Shown here piece after piece: positions 9,357 to 18,396 of a DNA stretch of 64,000 bases (positions are counted from its first letter, which is position 1; every line of letters starts with the position of its first letter). The position numbers were made by a program, and so were the translations under genes. Under the pieces are notes generated by a model. It saw only the letters and a program-made list of their open reading frames with translations, was not told where the DNA came from and made no database searches. Source of the DNA: 73-13 sp035556075 (lineage in GTDB: Bacteria > Actinomycetota > Actinomycetes > Actinomycetales > Microbacteriaceae); contig DATMFQ010000015.1 in NCBI GenBank assembly GCA_035556075.1, positions 1 to 64,000 on the forward strand, in the 5' to 3' direction.

Positions 9357-10865
9357 GTGTCGACGCTGAGTGATCTCGTGGAGGTCCACGGCCGTGCCAG
9401 CGCCGTCGACATCGACTGGCTGCATCTGCTGCTCGCCGACTCCCAGTTGCTGGCCGATCTCGCGTTCGCGGACATCGTGCTGTGGGTGCCGACCCGTGAC
9501 GACGACTTCCTCGCGGTGGCGCTGGCCCGGCCGAGCGGCGCGGCGACCCTCTTCTATCGCGACGTCGTCGGGCAGCGAGTGAAACCGATGTGGCGACGCC
9601 AGGTCGAGGAGGCCTACCGGTCGCGCCGAATCGTCGACACGGACGCGCCCGACTGGTACGGCGAGGCGGCGACGCACGTCCGCGCGGTCCCCGTCTTCCG
9701 ACGCATCGGCTCCGGCGACGGACCCGAGGTGACCGCAGAGCCGATCGCCGTCGTCACCCGCCACTCCAACCTCTCGGATACCCGGACCCCCAGCCGGCAG
9801 GAGCTCACCTTCAACCAGTGCGCGAACGAGCTCTTCGACATGATCGCCGCCGGCACCTTCCCCGACCGCGATGCGCCGAGTGTGCCGCGGCGATTCGCGC
9901 CGCGGGCCTCGGACGGCCTCATCCGAATCGATGTCGACGGCGGGGTGACCTTTGCCAGTCCGAACGCGCTCAGCGCATTCAACCGGCTCGGGTTCGATGC
10001 GGAGCTCGAGGGACAGTCACTGCCGGAGGTGACGACCCAGCTCATCGGGTCGCGGGCGGTCGTCGACGAGACGCTCCCGCTGGTCGTGACCGGGCGGGCG
10101 CCGTGGCGCGCCGACGTCGAAGCGCGCGGGGTGGTCATCGCGCTGCGGGCGATCCCGATCAAGAAGGCGCTCGAGCGCTCGGGCGCCGTCATCCTCGTCC
10201 GCGACGTCACCGAGGTGCGCCGCCAGGAGCGGGAACTGCTGACGAAGGACGCGACGATCCGCGAGATCCACCACCGGGTGAAGAACAATCTGCAGACGGT
10301 CGCCTCGCTCTTACGGATCCAGGCGCGGCGCACGCACAGTGATGAGGCGCGGGACGCCCTCAACCAGGCGATGCGGCGCGTGTCGGCGATCGCGGTCGTC
10401 CACGACACCCTCTCCGAGGGGCTGAGCCAAAACGTCGACTTCGACGTCGTCTTCGAGCGGGTCCTGCTCCTCATCGCCGAGGTCGCCGCCGGCGGCGGCA
10501 CCCGGGTGCAGCCGAAGCTCAGGGGCACCTTCGGTCAGCTGCCGAGCGAGTACGCGACGCCGCTCGCGCTCGCGCTCACCGAGCTCGTGACGAATGCGGT
10601 GGAGCACGGCCTCGCCGGGCGCACGGATGGCGAGGTGCTCATCACGGCAGAGCGCACCGCCGAACTCCTCACCGTCCGGGTGCGCGACAACGGGGTCGGG
10701 CTCGCCGAGGGCAAGGTCGGTGCCGGGCTTGGCACGCAGATCGTCCGCACGCTCATTCAGGGGGAGCTGTCGGGCTCGATCGACTGGCACACGATCATGG
10801 GCAGCGGCACCGAGGTGACGATCGAGGTCCCGCTCACCTGGTTACGGCGGGGGCGACGGGACTGA
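9357..10865 (+). CDS. pdtaS: PdtaS-type sensor histidine kinase
   Basis: 502 aa, soluble. The N-terminal GAF-like part (about residues 15-150) and PAS-like part (about 170-290) precede a HisKA_2 dimerisation domain with the phospho-acceptor region EIHHRVKNNLQTVASLLRIQ (His 305/306) and a HATPase with N box LTELVTNAVEHG and G boxes RDNGVGL and GLGTQIV. This is the architecture of PdtaS, which phosphorylates the ANTAR antiterminator PdtaR in Actinobacteria. No pdtaR lies in this window. The start is a GTG in a probable leaderless context. Confidence 0.9.
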   Translation: MSTLSDLVEVHGRASAVDIDWLHLLLADSQLLADLAFADIVLWVPTRDDDFLAVALARPSGAATLFYRDVVGQRVKPMWRRQVEEAYRSRRIVDTDAPDWYGEAATHVRAVPVFRRIGSGDGPEVTAEPIAVVTRHSNLSDTRTPSRQELTFNQCANELFDMIAAGTFPDRDAPSVPRRFAPRASDGLIRIDVDGGVTFASPNALSAFNRLGFDAELEGQSLPEVTTQLIGSRAVVDETLPLVVTGRAPWRADVEARGVVIALRAIPIKKALERSGAVILVRDVTEVRRQERELLTKDATIREIHHRVKNNLQTVASLLRIQARRTHSDEARDALNQAMRRVSAIAVVHDTLSEGLSQNVDFDVVFERVLLLIAEVAAGGGTRVQPKLRGTFGQLPSEYATPLALALTELVTNAVEHGLAGRTDGEVLITAERTAELLTVRVRDNGVGLAEGKVGAGLGTQIVRTLIQGELSGSIDWHTIMGSGTEVTIEVPLTWLRRGRRD

Positions 10866-10874
10866 GCCAGTGGC

Positions 10875-11123
10875 TCAGGAGGCGCGGCGCGCGCGGGCGG
10901 CGCGGCGCTTGAGGGCGCGACGCTCGTCCTCGGAGAGGCCACCCCACACGCCCGAGTCCTGCGAGGTGTCGAGCGCGTACTGCAGGCACATCTCGGTGAC
11001 CGGGCAGGACGCGCACACGGCCTTCGCCTTCTCGATCTGGTCCACGGCCGGACCCGTGTTGCCAATCGGGAAGAACAGCTCGGGGTCCGCGGTGAGGCAC
11101 GCAGCCTTGTCACGCCAATCCAT
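10875..11123 (-). CDS. whiB1: WhiB1-like iron-sulfur transcriptional regulator
   Basis: 82 aa with the four WhiB cysteines at residues 9, 37, 40 and 46, which ligate a [4Fe-4S] cluster, then the GVWGG turn and a basic C-terminal tail (ERRALKRRAARARRA) that contacts DNA. The short form and its position convergent to the pdtaS-type kinase match WhiB1, a nitric-oxide-sensitive regulator that binds the primary sigma factor. The start has GGAG about 9 bases upstream on its strand. Confidence 0.92.
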   Translation of the reverse strand: MDWRDKAACLTADPELFFPIGNTGPAVDQIEKAKAVCASCPVTEMCLQYALDTSQDSGVWGGLSEDERRALKRRAARARRAS

Positions 11124-11241
11124 CGGGTACTACTCCATTCGGTGTTTGCGGTGCACGACCGAACTCGGAGTACCGGGCTGGGTCGGGATGATTTCCTCAA
11201 GACCGCTCACGCCATCGGGAGCCGGAAAATCTTGCGTCATC

Positions 11242-11247
11242 TAGAAT
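11242..11247 (+). promoter_or_regulatory. -10 element with leaderless short ORF downstream
   Basis: TAGAAT lies in an AT-richer stretch between divergent genes. Six bases after it a GTG opens the short frame at 11254, so the predicted transcript would start with that codon. Confidence 0.5.
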
Positions 11248-11253
11248 CGCACG

Positions 11254-11307
11254 GTGGTCGATTCTGGTCAACCACTTTTTTCCGCCTCATCAGGACTTTC
11301 TCAGTAG
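11254..11307 (+). CDS. Possible leaderless upstream ORF (17 codons)
   Basis: The GTG lies at the predicted transcription start, 6 bases after TAGAAT. The frame encodes MVDSGQPLFSASSGLSQ and then TAG. It ends 20 bases before the start of the next membrane protein gene. Its CTT, TCA and TTT codons are unusual for this genome. It could be a leader peptide or simply an untranslated leader; only the position of the start supports translation. Confidence 0.3.
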   Translation: MVDSGQPLFSASSGLSQ

Positions 11308-11327
11308 ACGTCGGACGGATTGGGTTT

Positions 11328-11741
11328 GTGAACGAACGCGCAGCGGCGACAGCCGGCCCCGGACACCCCACCGTCACGGCCCTCATCGGCATCGTCATCG
11401 TCGAGGCGGTGCTGCTCGCGCTCGGCACAGTGCTCGTGCTGCTCGGGGGGATCCAGCAGGGATTCACCCCACTGACGATCGCTCTCCTCGTCACGGCAGC
11501 GCTTGTGACCGTCGGCGTCGCGTGGCTCGCGGCGAGCCTCCTACGCCGCCGCCGTCGGATGCTCGGCGGGGTCGTCACCTGGCAGGTGCTGCAGTTCGGC
11601 TGTGCGCTACTCGGCTTCCAGGGCTGGATCGGGCCGATCTGGGTCGCCTGGGTCATCCTCGTGCTCGCGATCGCAGGCTTCGCGCTCGCGATCTCGCGCC
11701 CCGTCGTCGCCGTCTACGGCGGGACGCCGAAGGGCCGCTGA
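11328..11741 (+). CDS. Small membrane protein, function unknown
   Basis: 137 aa from GTG 11328 with four predicted membrane segments (about residues 17-42, 48-70, 78-97 and 102-125), an Arg-rich cytoplasmic loop (LLRRRRRMLGG) and a short C-tail ending PKGR. The frame is open further upstream, but that part overlaps the whiB promoter region and an AT-rich leader, so the internal GTG is preferred. I do not recognise a named family. It may be co-transcribed with the short upstream ORF. Confidence 0.7.
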   Translation: MNERAAATAGPGHPTVTALIGIVIVEAVLLALGTVLVLLGGIQQGFTPLTIALLVTAALVTVGVAWLAASLLRRRRRMLGGVVTWQVLQFGCALLGFQGWIGPIWVAWVILVLAIAGFALAISRPVVAVYGGTPKGR

Positions 11742-11747
11742 AGCCGG

Positions 11748-12236
11748 TCAGACCCCGAGCAGTTTGCGGACGCGGGCCACGTGCCCCGTCGCCTTGACGT
11801 TGTAGAGCGCATGCTCGATTCGGCCATCCGCATCGATGACGAATGTGGAGCGGATGACGCCCTCGTACCACCGGCCGTAATTCTGCTTCGGTCCCCAGGC
11901 GCCATACGCTGCGAGGGTGGCGTGATCCGGGTCGGACAGCAGCGAGTAGCCGAGGCCGTCCCGGCTGGCGAACTTCGCCTGCTGCGCGACCTCGTCGGGG
12001 GAGATGCCGAGCACCGTGAAGCCGGCTGCCGTCAACGCGGCCTCGGAGTCCCGGAAGTCGCAGGCCTCCGTCGTGCAGCCAGGCGTCATCGCCGCCGGGT
12101 ACGCGAAGAGCACCACGCGCTGTCCGCGCAGGTCCGCGAGCCGGATGGTGCGACCGGACTGGTCCGGCAGCGCGAAGTCGGGGGCGGCGTCGCCGGCCGT
12201 CAGGCGGGGCGTGGCGGGCGAGTCAGGTGTCGTCAC
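11748..12236 (-). CDS. bcp: Thioredoxin-dependent thiol peroxidase (Bcp/PrxQ)
   Basis: 162 aa peroxiredoxin that reduces hydrogen peroxide and organic peroxides with thioredoxin. The active site MTPGCTTEACDFRDSE holds the peroxidatic Cys and a resolving Cys five residues later, the PrxQ arrangement. The domain opens with GDAAPDFALPDQSGRTIRLA. I chose GTG 12236; the frame is open 27 codons further up but that part has no family similarity and runs toward the tRNA promoter. The gene is convergent with the membrane protein before it. Confidence 0.92.
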   Translation of the reverse strand: MTTPDSPATPRLTAGDAAPDFALPDQSGRTIRLADLRGQRVVLFAYPAAMTPGCTTEACDFRDSEAALTAAGFTVLGISPDEVAQQAKFASRDGLGYSLLSDPDHATLAAYGAWGPKQNYGRWYEGVIRSTFVIDADGRIEHALYNVKATGHVARVRKLLGV

Positions 12237-12341
12237 CTCATCCACGATAGGCGGCCGACGGGCACGGCTTGTCGTGCTCGCGAAGGTGGTACCCTTGTCC
12301 CTCGGTCCATCGATCACCCTGCCGGGTGGTGGGCGGATCAG

Positions 12342-12416
12342 GCACCTCTAGCTCAATGGCAGAGCAACTGACTCTTAATCAGTGGGTTCCGGGTTCGAGT
12401 CCCGGGGGGTGTACCA
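12342..12416 (+). tRNA. tRNA-Lys (CTT)
   Basis: The acceptor arms GCACCTC and GGGGTGT pair over 7 bp with G-T wobbles. The anticodon stem ACTGA/TCAGT encloses loop CTCTTAA, giving anticodon CTT. The T arm is CCGGG-TTCGAGT-CCCGG. CCA is encoded. A TACCCT hexamer at 12290-12295 may be its -10. Confidence 0.97.
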
Positions 12417-12431
12417 CGTCAGGGCCTGCCG

Positions 12432-12632
12432 TCAGTCTTCACCGGACTCGAGCGCGCGGTAGGTCTTCGTCTCCTCGATGACGGTGCCGACCGCGATCGC
12501 GACGCTGATGCCCCAGCCGACCCACATGAGGGCCAGGCGCCAGTCGCGGGGACCGTGTCGCGACGCCTGAATCGGCCCCCAGGCTCCGGCGACGGCGCTG
12601 ATGACGGCCGTGTTGAAGATGAATCGGCGCAT
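12432..12632 (-). CDS. Small membrane protein, function unknown
   Basis: 66 aa (start MRRFIFNTAVISAVAGAWG) with one or two hydrophobic segments at about residues 5-18 and 34-52, the latter ALMWVGWGISVAIAVGTVI, and an acidic tail TYRALESGED. It is divergent from the Mrp operon. I do not recognise a family. Length and a plausible amphipathic layout support a real gene, but not strongly. Confidence 0.5.
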   Translation of the reverse strand: MRRFIFNTAVISAVAGAWGPIQASRHGPRDWRLALMWVGWGISVAIAVGTVIEETKTYRALESGED

Positions 12633-12713
12633 GCGCCCACGCTACCGGTATTCGGATCGGCCGCACAGGTCGCCGACACCGCGGACGCCACGGCGCCTGA
12701 GTGTCCCGCCCGG

Positions 12714-12719
12714 TAGAAT
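12714..12719 (+). promoter_or_regulatory. Putative -10 of the Mrp operon
   Basis: TAGAAT 44 bases before the mrpA ATG. A transcript starting near 12726 would have a leader of about 37-50 bases. Confidence 0.5.
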
Positions 12720-12762
12720 CGACCGACGCCGCACACCGCCGCATCGCCACGACCAACCGACG

Positions 12763-15660
12763 ATGGGAGGACCGAACCTGTTCCCCGTCGTCCTGGCCTT
12801 CGCAACGCTCGCACTCGTGGCGGGGCCGCTGACCCGACGTCTCGGGCCCGCCGCATTCCTCATCCTCGCCATCGGCCCGGCGCTCGGCGCGATCCACGCG
12901 AGCGTCGTCGCCGGCTCGGTCCTTGCGGGTACCCCGCTCGTCGAGCGGATCGAGTGGATCCCGGAATTCGGCATCGCGCTCGCGCTCCGCATGGACGCCC
13001 TGTCGTGGCTGCTCGCGATGGTCGCGACGGTCGTCGGGGCCCTCGTGCTCGTCTACTGCGCCCGCTACTTCGGTCCGGGTGAGCCGGGCCTCGGCCGCTT
13101 CGCCGCCGTGCTCACCGCCTTCGCGGGGGCGATGTACGGCCTCGTGCTCGCCGACGACGTCTTCCTCCTCCTCGCCTTCTGGGAGGCGACGAGCGTCCTG
13201 TCGTACCTGCTCATCTCGCACCGATCCACGCTGAAGACCAGTCGTGGTGCGTCGCTCCAGGCGCTGCTGGTCACGACGCTCGGCGGCCTGGCGATGCTCG
13301 TCGGACTCATCCTGCTCGTCGTCGAGACGGGGGCGACGACGCTGACAGGCATCATCGCGGCCGCCCCCGACGGCACACTCGTCGTCGTCGCAGTCCTCCT
13401 CGTCCTGGTCGGCGCACTGTCGAAGTCGGCGCTGTTCCCATTCCACTTCTGGCTTCCCGCGGCCATGGCCGCCCCGACACCGGTGAGCGCCTACTTGCAC
13501 GCGGCGGCAATGGTGAAGGCCGGTATCTATCTCGTCGCCCGGTTAGCCCCCGGCTTCGCCGAGCTGCCCGGCTTCCGCATCACCCTCATCGGGCTCGGCA
13601 TCATCACGCTCCTGCTCGGCGCCGTGCTGTCGCTGCGACAGACCGACCTCAAGCTCGTGCTCGCCTATGGCACCGTCAGCCAGCTCGGGCTCCTCGTCAC
13701 GGTGCTCGCCCTCGGCACCCGGGAGGCGGGACTGGCGGGGCTGACGCTGCTGCTCGGGCATGCCCTCGCCAAGGCTGCCCTCTTCCTCGTCGTGGGGATC
13801 ATCGACCATCGCACCGGCACCCGTGACTTGCGCAAACTGTCCGGGCTCGGTCGAGTGGCACCCACCCTGGCCGTCGTCGGGGTGCTCGCGGCCGCGAGCA
13901 TGATCAGCCTGCCGCCGCTCATCGGCTTCCTCGGCAAGGAGACGATGTTCGCGGCATTCGTCGACGCCGGCATCGCTGGCGAGACCTGGGGCTGGATCGC
14001 CCTGGTCGGCACGGCGCTCGGCTCGGTGCTCACCGTCGCCTATACCGCGCGATTCATCTGGGGGGCCTTCGCGACGAAGCGCGGTGTCGAGGCGACCCGA
14101 GTGACCGGGACGCCAGTCGACTTCCTCCTCGCCCCGGGACTGCTGGCACTCGCCGGACTCGCCGCGGGGTTCGCCGGACCGAGCCTCGAGCGGTGGTTCG
14201 GCGGCTACACCGAGACCCTGCCACCGGCGGCCCTCGAGCCGGCGCACCTTGCGCTCTGGCACGGCTGGGGGCCGGCGCTTGCGCTATCCGCCGGGGTCCT
14301 CGCGCTCGGCGCCGTCGTTGCGGTCGGGTCCATCCGGTCGACCCGGCGGGCATTGCGTGCCGAGCCCGAGCGACGCTATGGCGCGCAGGACGTGTACAAC
14401 GGCGTGCTGGCCGGGATCGACGTGCTCGCGGCACGGGCTACCGCCATGACGCAGCGCGGTTCGCTGCCGTTTTACCTCGCCGTCATCCTCGGGGTGTTCA
14501 TCGCCGGCGTCGGTGTCGCACTCGCTATGAACCGCAGCTGGCCGGAGACCCTCCGTGCCTGGGACTCGCCCTGGCAGCTCGTCATCGCGGCCGTCATGAT
14601 CACCAGTGCGATTGCCGCGACGCGGGCCGTGAAACGCTTCCAACTCGTCATCCTCGTCGGCGTCACCGGCTATGGGCTCGTCGTCCTCTTCGCGACGCTC
14701 GGGGCGCCGGACCTCGCCCTCACACAGGCGCTCGTCGAGCTCGTGACGCTGGTGGCGATGGTCCTGGTGCTGCGCCGACTGCCCGCCCGGCTCGGCGAGG
14801 CGAACGGCTCACGACGTCCCGTCCTCCGCGCGATCATCGGCGTCGGTTTCGGGGCCGTGATGGCGGTCGTCGCGGTCGTGGCCCTGGCGTCCCGACAGGA
14901 GCTCCCCGTCTCCGTCGACTGGCCGTACCTCGCCGAGACGGGCGGGCATGGTCTCAACGTCGTCAACGTCGCGCTCGTCGACCTGCGCGGCTGGGACACC
15001 ATGGGGGAGCTGTCGGTGATCATCGCTGCCGCGACGGGGGTCGCGAGCCTCGTCTTCGTCTCCACCCGTGACGACACCCTCCCGCGGCTCACCCGCATCC
15101 AGATGATCCGCGAGGCGCGGGCGCAGCGGCTGCGGGCCGCCGACCCAGACATCGACGAGCGCGGCGCTTGGCTGCCCTCCGGCGTCCGGGTCGCCCAGCA
15201 GTTCCGCACCCTGACGCTCGAGGTGGTCGTGCGGTTCGCCTTCCACGCGATCATCGTCATCTCGCTCTTCGTGCTGCTCGCGGGGCACAACGCGCCCGGC
15301 GGCGGCTTCGCGGCGGGGCTCATCGCCGGCATGGCGCTCGTCGCGAGGTACCTGGCCGGAGGTCGCCACGAGCTCGGCGCCGCGGCGCCCGTCGCCGCGG
15401 GTGTGCTGCTCGGCGCCGGCATGCTGCTGGCGGCCGGCACGGCGACCGTCCCGCTCATCTTCGGCGCCGACGCACTCACCTCGACCTGGTTCGCGATCGA
15501 CCTCGGCGCGATCGGCACGATCGACTTCGTCACCTCGAGCGTCTTCGACATCGGCGTGTACCTCGTCGTCATCGGGCTCGTCCTCGACGTCCTGCGCAGT
15601 CTCGGCGCGGAGGTCGACCACCACGCCGACCAGCACGACGAGGCGGTGGCCAGTCGATGA
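12763..15660 (+). CDS. mrpA: Na+/H+ antiporter subunit A with fused MrpB domain
   Basis: About 965 aa, the largest subunit of a multi-subunit cation/proton antiporter related to complex I. It has about 20 membrane segments and a NuoL-like core with conserved FEAT-type motif LAFWEATSVLSYLLI and KSALFPFHFWLPAAMAAPTP. The MrpB domain is fused at the C-terminus (about 820-960; FHAIIVISLFVLLAGHNAPG, GGGFAAGLI). The ATG at 12763 is followed within the coding sequence by GGGAGG and, 7 bases on, a CTG at 12778, so the true start is uncertain. The stop overlaps mrpC in ATGA. Confidence 0.93.
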   Translation: MGGPNLFPVVLAFATLALVAGPLTRRLGPAAFLILAIGPALGAIHASVVAGSVLAGTPLVERIEWIPEFGIALALRMDALSWLLAMVATVVGALVLVYCARYFGPGEPGLGRFAAVLTAFAGAMYGLVLADDVFLLLAFWEATSVLSYLLISHRSTLKTSRGASLQALLVTTLGGLAMLVGLILLVVETGATTLTGIIAAAPDGTLVVVAVLLVLVGALSKSALFPFHFWLPAAMAAPTPVSAYLHAAAMVKAGIYLVARLAPGFAELPGFRITLIGLGIITLLLGAVLSLRQTDLKLVLAYGTVSQLGLLVTVLALGTREAGLAGLTLLLGHALAKAALFLVVGIIDHRTGTRDLRKLSGLGRVAPTLAVVGVLAAASMISLPPLIGFLGKETMFAAFVDAGIAGETWGWIALVGTALGSVLTVAYTARFIWGAFATKRGVEATRVTGTPVDFLLAPGLLALAGLAAGFAGPSLERWFGGYTETLPPAALEPAHLALWHGWGPALALSAGVLALGAVVAVGSIRSTRRALRAEPERRYGAQDVYNGVLAGIDVLAARATAMTQRGSLPFYLAVILGVFIAGVGVALAMNRSWPETLRAWDSPWQLVIAAVMITSAIAATRAVKRFQLVILVGVTGYGLVVLFATLGAPDLALTQALVELVTLVAMVLVLRRLPARLGEANGSRRPVLRAIIGVGFGAVMAVVAVVALASRQELPVSVDWPYLAETGGHGLNVVNVALVDLRGWDTMGELSVIIAAATGVASLVFVSTRDDTLPRLTRIQMIREARAQRLRAADPDIDERGAWLPSGVRVAQQFRTLTLEVVVRFAFHAIIVISLFVLLAGHNAPGGGFAAGLIAGMALVARYLAGGRHELGAAAPVAAGVLLGAGMLLAAGTATVPLIFGADALTSTWFAIDLGAIGTIDFVTSSVFDIGVYLVVIGLVLDVLRSLGAEVDHHADQHDEAVASR

Positions 15661-16181
15661 ATGCGTCACTCGCCCTCGTCGCCATCATGGCGGTGCTCTA
15701 CGCCTGCGGCATCTACCTCATCCTCGAGCGCAGCCTCACCAGGGTGCTCGTCGGCTTCATCCTCGCTTCGAACGCGACGACGCTGCTGCTCATCATCGTC
15801 GCGGGCCCCGGCGGCTCGGCGCCGATCATCGGCCCAGACAGTGACCCGGGCGGCTTCGCCGACCCGCTGCCACAGGCGCTCGTGCTCACCGCCATCGTCA
15901 TCAGCTTCGGCGTGACCGCATTCCTCCTCGCGCTCATCTACCGGTCCTGGCGACTGGCGCACCAGGATGACGTCGCCGATGACCGCGACGATGTCGCCCT
16001 GCGCAGCGGCGCGCCCGCGGTGCGCAGCGAGGACGTCGACGACGAGAGCGAGGCGGCGGAGCTCGCGACCGAGTTCGGCGACGAGCCGCCCGAGGAGCCG
16101 TCCGGCACGGCGGGGGCGACCCAGCCGGGCGACCCCCCGCAGCCGGGCGAGCCGGCCCACGAGGGTGGGGAGCCGCGATGA
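15657..16181 (+). CDS. mrpC: Na+/H+ antiporter subunit C (MrpC, NuoK-like)
   Basis: 174 aa with three membrane segments (about residues 2-22, 28-50 and 68-92), matching NuoK, then a long acidic, Pro-rich cytoplasmic tail (about 100-174) that usual MrpC proteins lack or have shorter. It starts in the ATGA that ends mrpA and ends in the ATGA that starts mrpD, so the operon is translationally coupled. Confidence 0.93.
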   Translation: MNASLALVAIMAVLYACGIYLILERSLTRVLVGFILASNATTLLLIIVAGPGGSAPIIGPDSDPGGFADPLPQALVLTAIVISFGVTAFLLALIYRSWRLAHQDDVADDRDDVALRSGAPAVRSEDVDDESEAAELATEFGDEPPEEPSGTAGATQPGDPPQPGEPAHEGGEPR

Positions 16182-17764
16182 ACCTGCTCGTCCCGCTCGT
16201 CGTCCTCATCCCGTTGCTCGCCGCCGCGGTCGCGCTCGTCGCGGCCCGTCGACCCCTCGTGCAGCGGCTCATCACGGCCGTCGCGCTCACGGCCGTGCTC
16301 CTGCTCGGCATCGCCCTCGTGATCATCGTCGACGCCGTCGGTGCCCTCACCATGGAGGTCGGCGGCTGGGCCGCGCCATTCGGCATCGTCCTCGTCGTCG
16401 ACCGGCTCGCCGCGCTCATGGTCGCCGTCTCGGCGCTCGTGCTCCTCGGCGTCTTCGTCTTCTCCGTCGGACAGGGTCTCGTCGACGGTGATGACGAGAC
16501 GCCCGTGACGATCTTTTACCCGACGTATCTCATCCTTGGTGTCGGCGTCTTCACCGCATTCATCGCGGGGGACCTCTTCAATCTCTACGTCGGCTTCGAG
16601 ATCCTCCTCGTCGCGAGCTACGTGCTCATCACCGTCGGGGGGACGGAGCCGCGGGTGCGCGCGGGCACCACCTACATCGTGGTGAGCCTCGTCTCCTCGC
16701 TCATGTTCCTCGGCTCCATCGCGATGATCTATGCGTCGCTCGGCACCGTCAATCTCGCGCACATCGCGCTGCGCATCGGTGAGATCCCGCCGGACATCCA
16801 GCTCATCCTGCACGTGATGCTGCTCATCGCGTTCGGGGTCAAGGCGGCGATCTTCCCGCTGTCCTTCTGGCTACCCGACTCCTACCCGACCGCGCCGGCC
16901 CCGGTCACCGCCGTCTTCGCCGGACTGCTGACCAAGGTCGGCATCTACGCGATCATGCGCACCGAGACCCTCATCTTCCCCGGACCGGAGCTCAATCCGG
17001 TGCTCATGATCGCCGCCCTCGCGTCGCTCGTGCTCGGCATCCTTGGTGCCGTCGCGCAGGCGGACATCAAGCGGATGCTGTCATTCATCCTCATCAGCCA
17101 CATCGGCTACCTGCTGCTGGGCATCTCGCTCGGGAGCACGATCGGGACGGCTGCGACGACCTACTACATCGTCCACCACATCGTCGTGCAGACGACCCTG
17201 TTCCTCGCGGTGGGCCTCATCGAGCGGGTCGGCGGCAGCACCTCGATCCTGCGGCTCGGCGGGCTCGTCAAGGTCGCCCCGGCCGTCGCGGTGCTGTTCT
17301 TCCTCGGTGTGCTCAACCTCGGCGGCATCCCGCCGTTCTCGGGGTTCCTCGGCAAGTACGCGCTCTTCGTCGCGACCGCGCAGCAGGGGGGCTGGCTTGG
17401 CTACACGCTGATTGCCGCGGGCGCCCTCGTCTCGCTGCTGACGCTCTACGTGCTCATGCGTGCCTGGACGCTCGCGTTCCTCAGGCCCGCTGAGCAGGTG
17501 GAGGGCTACGAATCGAACCTCATCGGCCGCATCGCGACCGCACCCGGCTCGACGCGGGTGAAGGCGGCCCGCCAGGTCCCGGCGCTCATGACGGGCGCGA
17601 CGGTCGGCATGGTGATCGCGAGCATCGGGCTGACCGTCCTCGCCGGCCCGCTGTTTGCGATCTCCGACCGTGCGGGCGAAGGGCTCGAGACCCCGGAGCG
17701 ATACATCGAGCTGGTGTTCCCCAACGGGAGCCCGGCTATCGACGGCACGGGGGTGGTGCCATGA
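16178..17764 (+). CDS. mrpD: Na+/H+ antiporter subunit D (MrpD)
   Basis: 528 aa, about 14 membrane segments, NuoM/NuoN-like. Characteristic stretches are YVGFEILLVASYVLITVGG with the conserved Glu, the Lys-bearing GVKAAIFPLSFWLPDSYPTA, and the later DIKRMLSFILISHIGYLLLG. It overlaps mrpC and mrpE by 4 bases each. It works with MrpA in proton and sodium translocation. Confidence 0.95.
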   Translation: MNLLVPLVVLIPLLAAAVALVAARRPLVQRLITAVALTAVLLLGIALVIIVDAVGALTMEVGGWAAPFGIVLVVDRLAALMVAVSALVLLGVFVFSVGQGLVDGDDETPVTIFYPTYLILGVGVFTAFIAGDLFNLYVGFEILLVASYVLITVGGTEPRVRAGTTYIVVSLVSSLMFLGSIAMIYASLGTVNLAHIALRIGEIPPDIQLILHVMLLIAFGVKAAIFPLSFWLPDSYPTAPAPVTAVFAGLLTKVGIYAIMRTETLIFPGPELNPVLMIAALASLVLGILGAVAQADIKRMLSFILISHIGYLLLGISLGSTIGTAATTYYIVHHIVVQTTLFLAVGLIERVGGSTSILRLGGLVKVAPAVAVLFFLGVLNLGGIPPFSGFLGKYALFVATAQQGGWLGYTLIAAGALVSLLTLYVLMRAWTLAFLRPAEQVEGYESNLIGRIATAPGSTRVKAARQVPALMTGATVGMVIASIGLTVLAGPLFAISDRAGEGLETPERYIELVFPNGSPAIDGTGVVP

Positions 17765-18396
17765 CCGAGCCAGGGGTGACTGAGTCGGGCGTGACTAACG
17801 TGCGGACGCGCGGCCGCGGGCCCGGCCGGTCGACCATGCGCCGGGAGTTGCTCTGGCGACTGTGGCAGCAGCTCCCGCTGCTCCTGCTGCTCGTCCCGCT
17901 GTGGATGGTGCTCTGGGGTGAGCTGTCGTGGCTGAGCTTCACGAGCGGCGTCGTTGTCGCATTCTTCGTGAGCATCGTGTTCTACCTCCCACCCGCCGAA
18001 CTCTCCGGCCGGATCAACCCCTTCTGGTCGCTCGTGTTCTTCGGCTGGTTCCTCTACGAGGTCGCCGTCGGCTCGTGTCACGTCGCGTGGCTCGCATTCC
18101 GGCGACAGGGACTGCGTCGCAATGCGCTCGTCGCCGCACCGATGGCCACCGACAGCGACATCGTCACGACGCTCACCTCGCTCGTCATCACGCTCATCCC
18201 CGGGTCGGTCGTCGTCGAGATCGACCAGCCCGACACGGTGCTCTACCTGCACGCGATCGACATCGTCGACGAGGCCGAGGCCGAGCAGCTGCGCGCCAAG
18301 GTCCGGGCCATCGAGCGGGGCATCGTGCGGGCGATCGGGAGCCGGCAGGACCTCGAGGCGATCGCGAACCAGCGAGACCGGGAGGCGACGCCATGA
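17761..18396 (+). CDS. mrpE: Na+/H+ antiporter subunit E (MrpE)
   Basis: 211 aa. A short polar N-terminus leads to two membrane segments (about 38-75), then the family region INPFWSLVFFGWFLYEVAVG and the cytoplasmic ferredoxin-like part with TLTSLVITLIPGSVVVEID and LYLHAIDI. It starts in the ATGA at the end of mrpD and ends in the ATGA at the start of mrpF. Alternative starts further in would shorten the N-terminus by about 20 residues. Confidence 0.92.
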   Translation: MTEPGVTESGVTNVRTRGRGPGRSTMRRELLWRLWQQLPLLLLLVPLWMVLWGELSWLSFTSGVVVAFFVSIVFYLPPAELSGRINPFWSLVFFGWFLYEVAVGSCHVAWLAFRRQGLRRNALVAAPMATDSDIVTTLTSLVITLIPGSVVVEIDQPDTVLYLHAIDIVDEAEAEQLRAKVRAIERGIVRAIGSRQDLEAIANQRDREATP

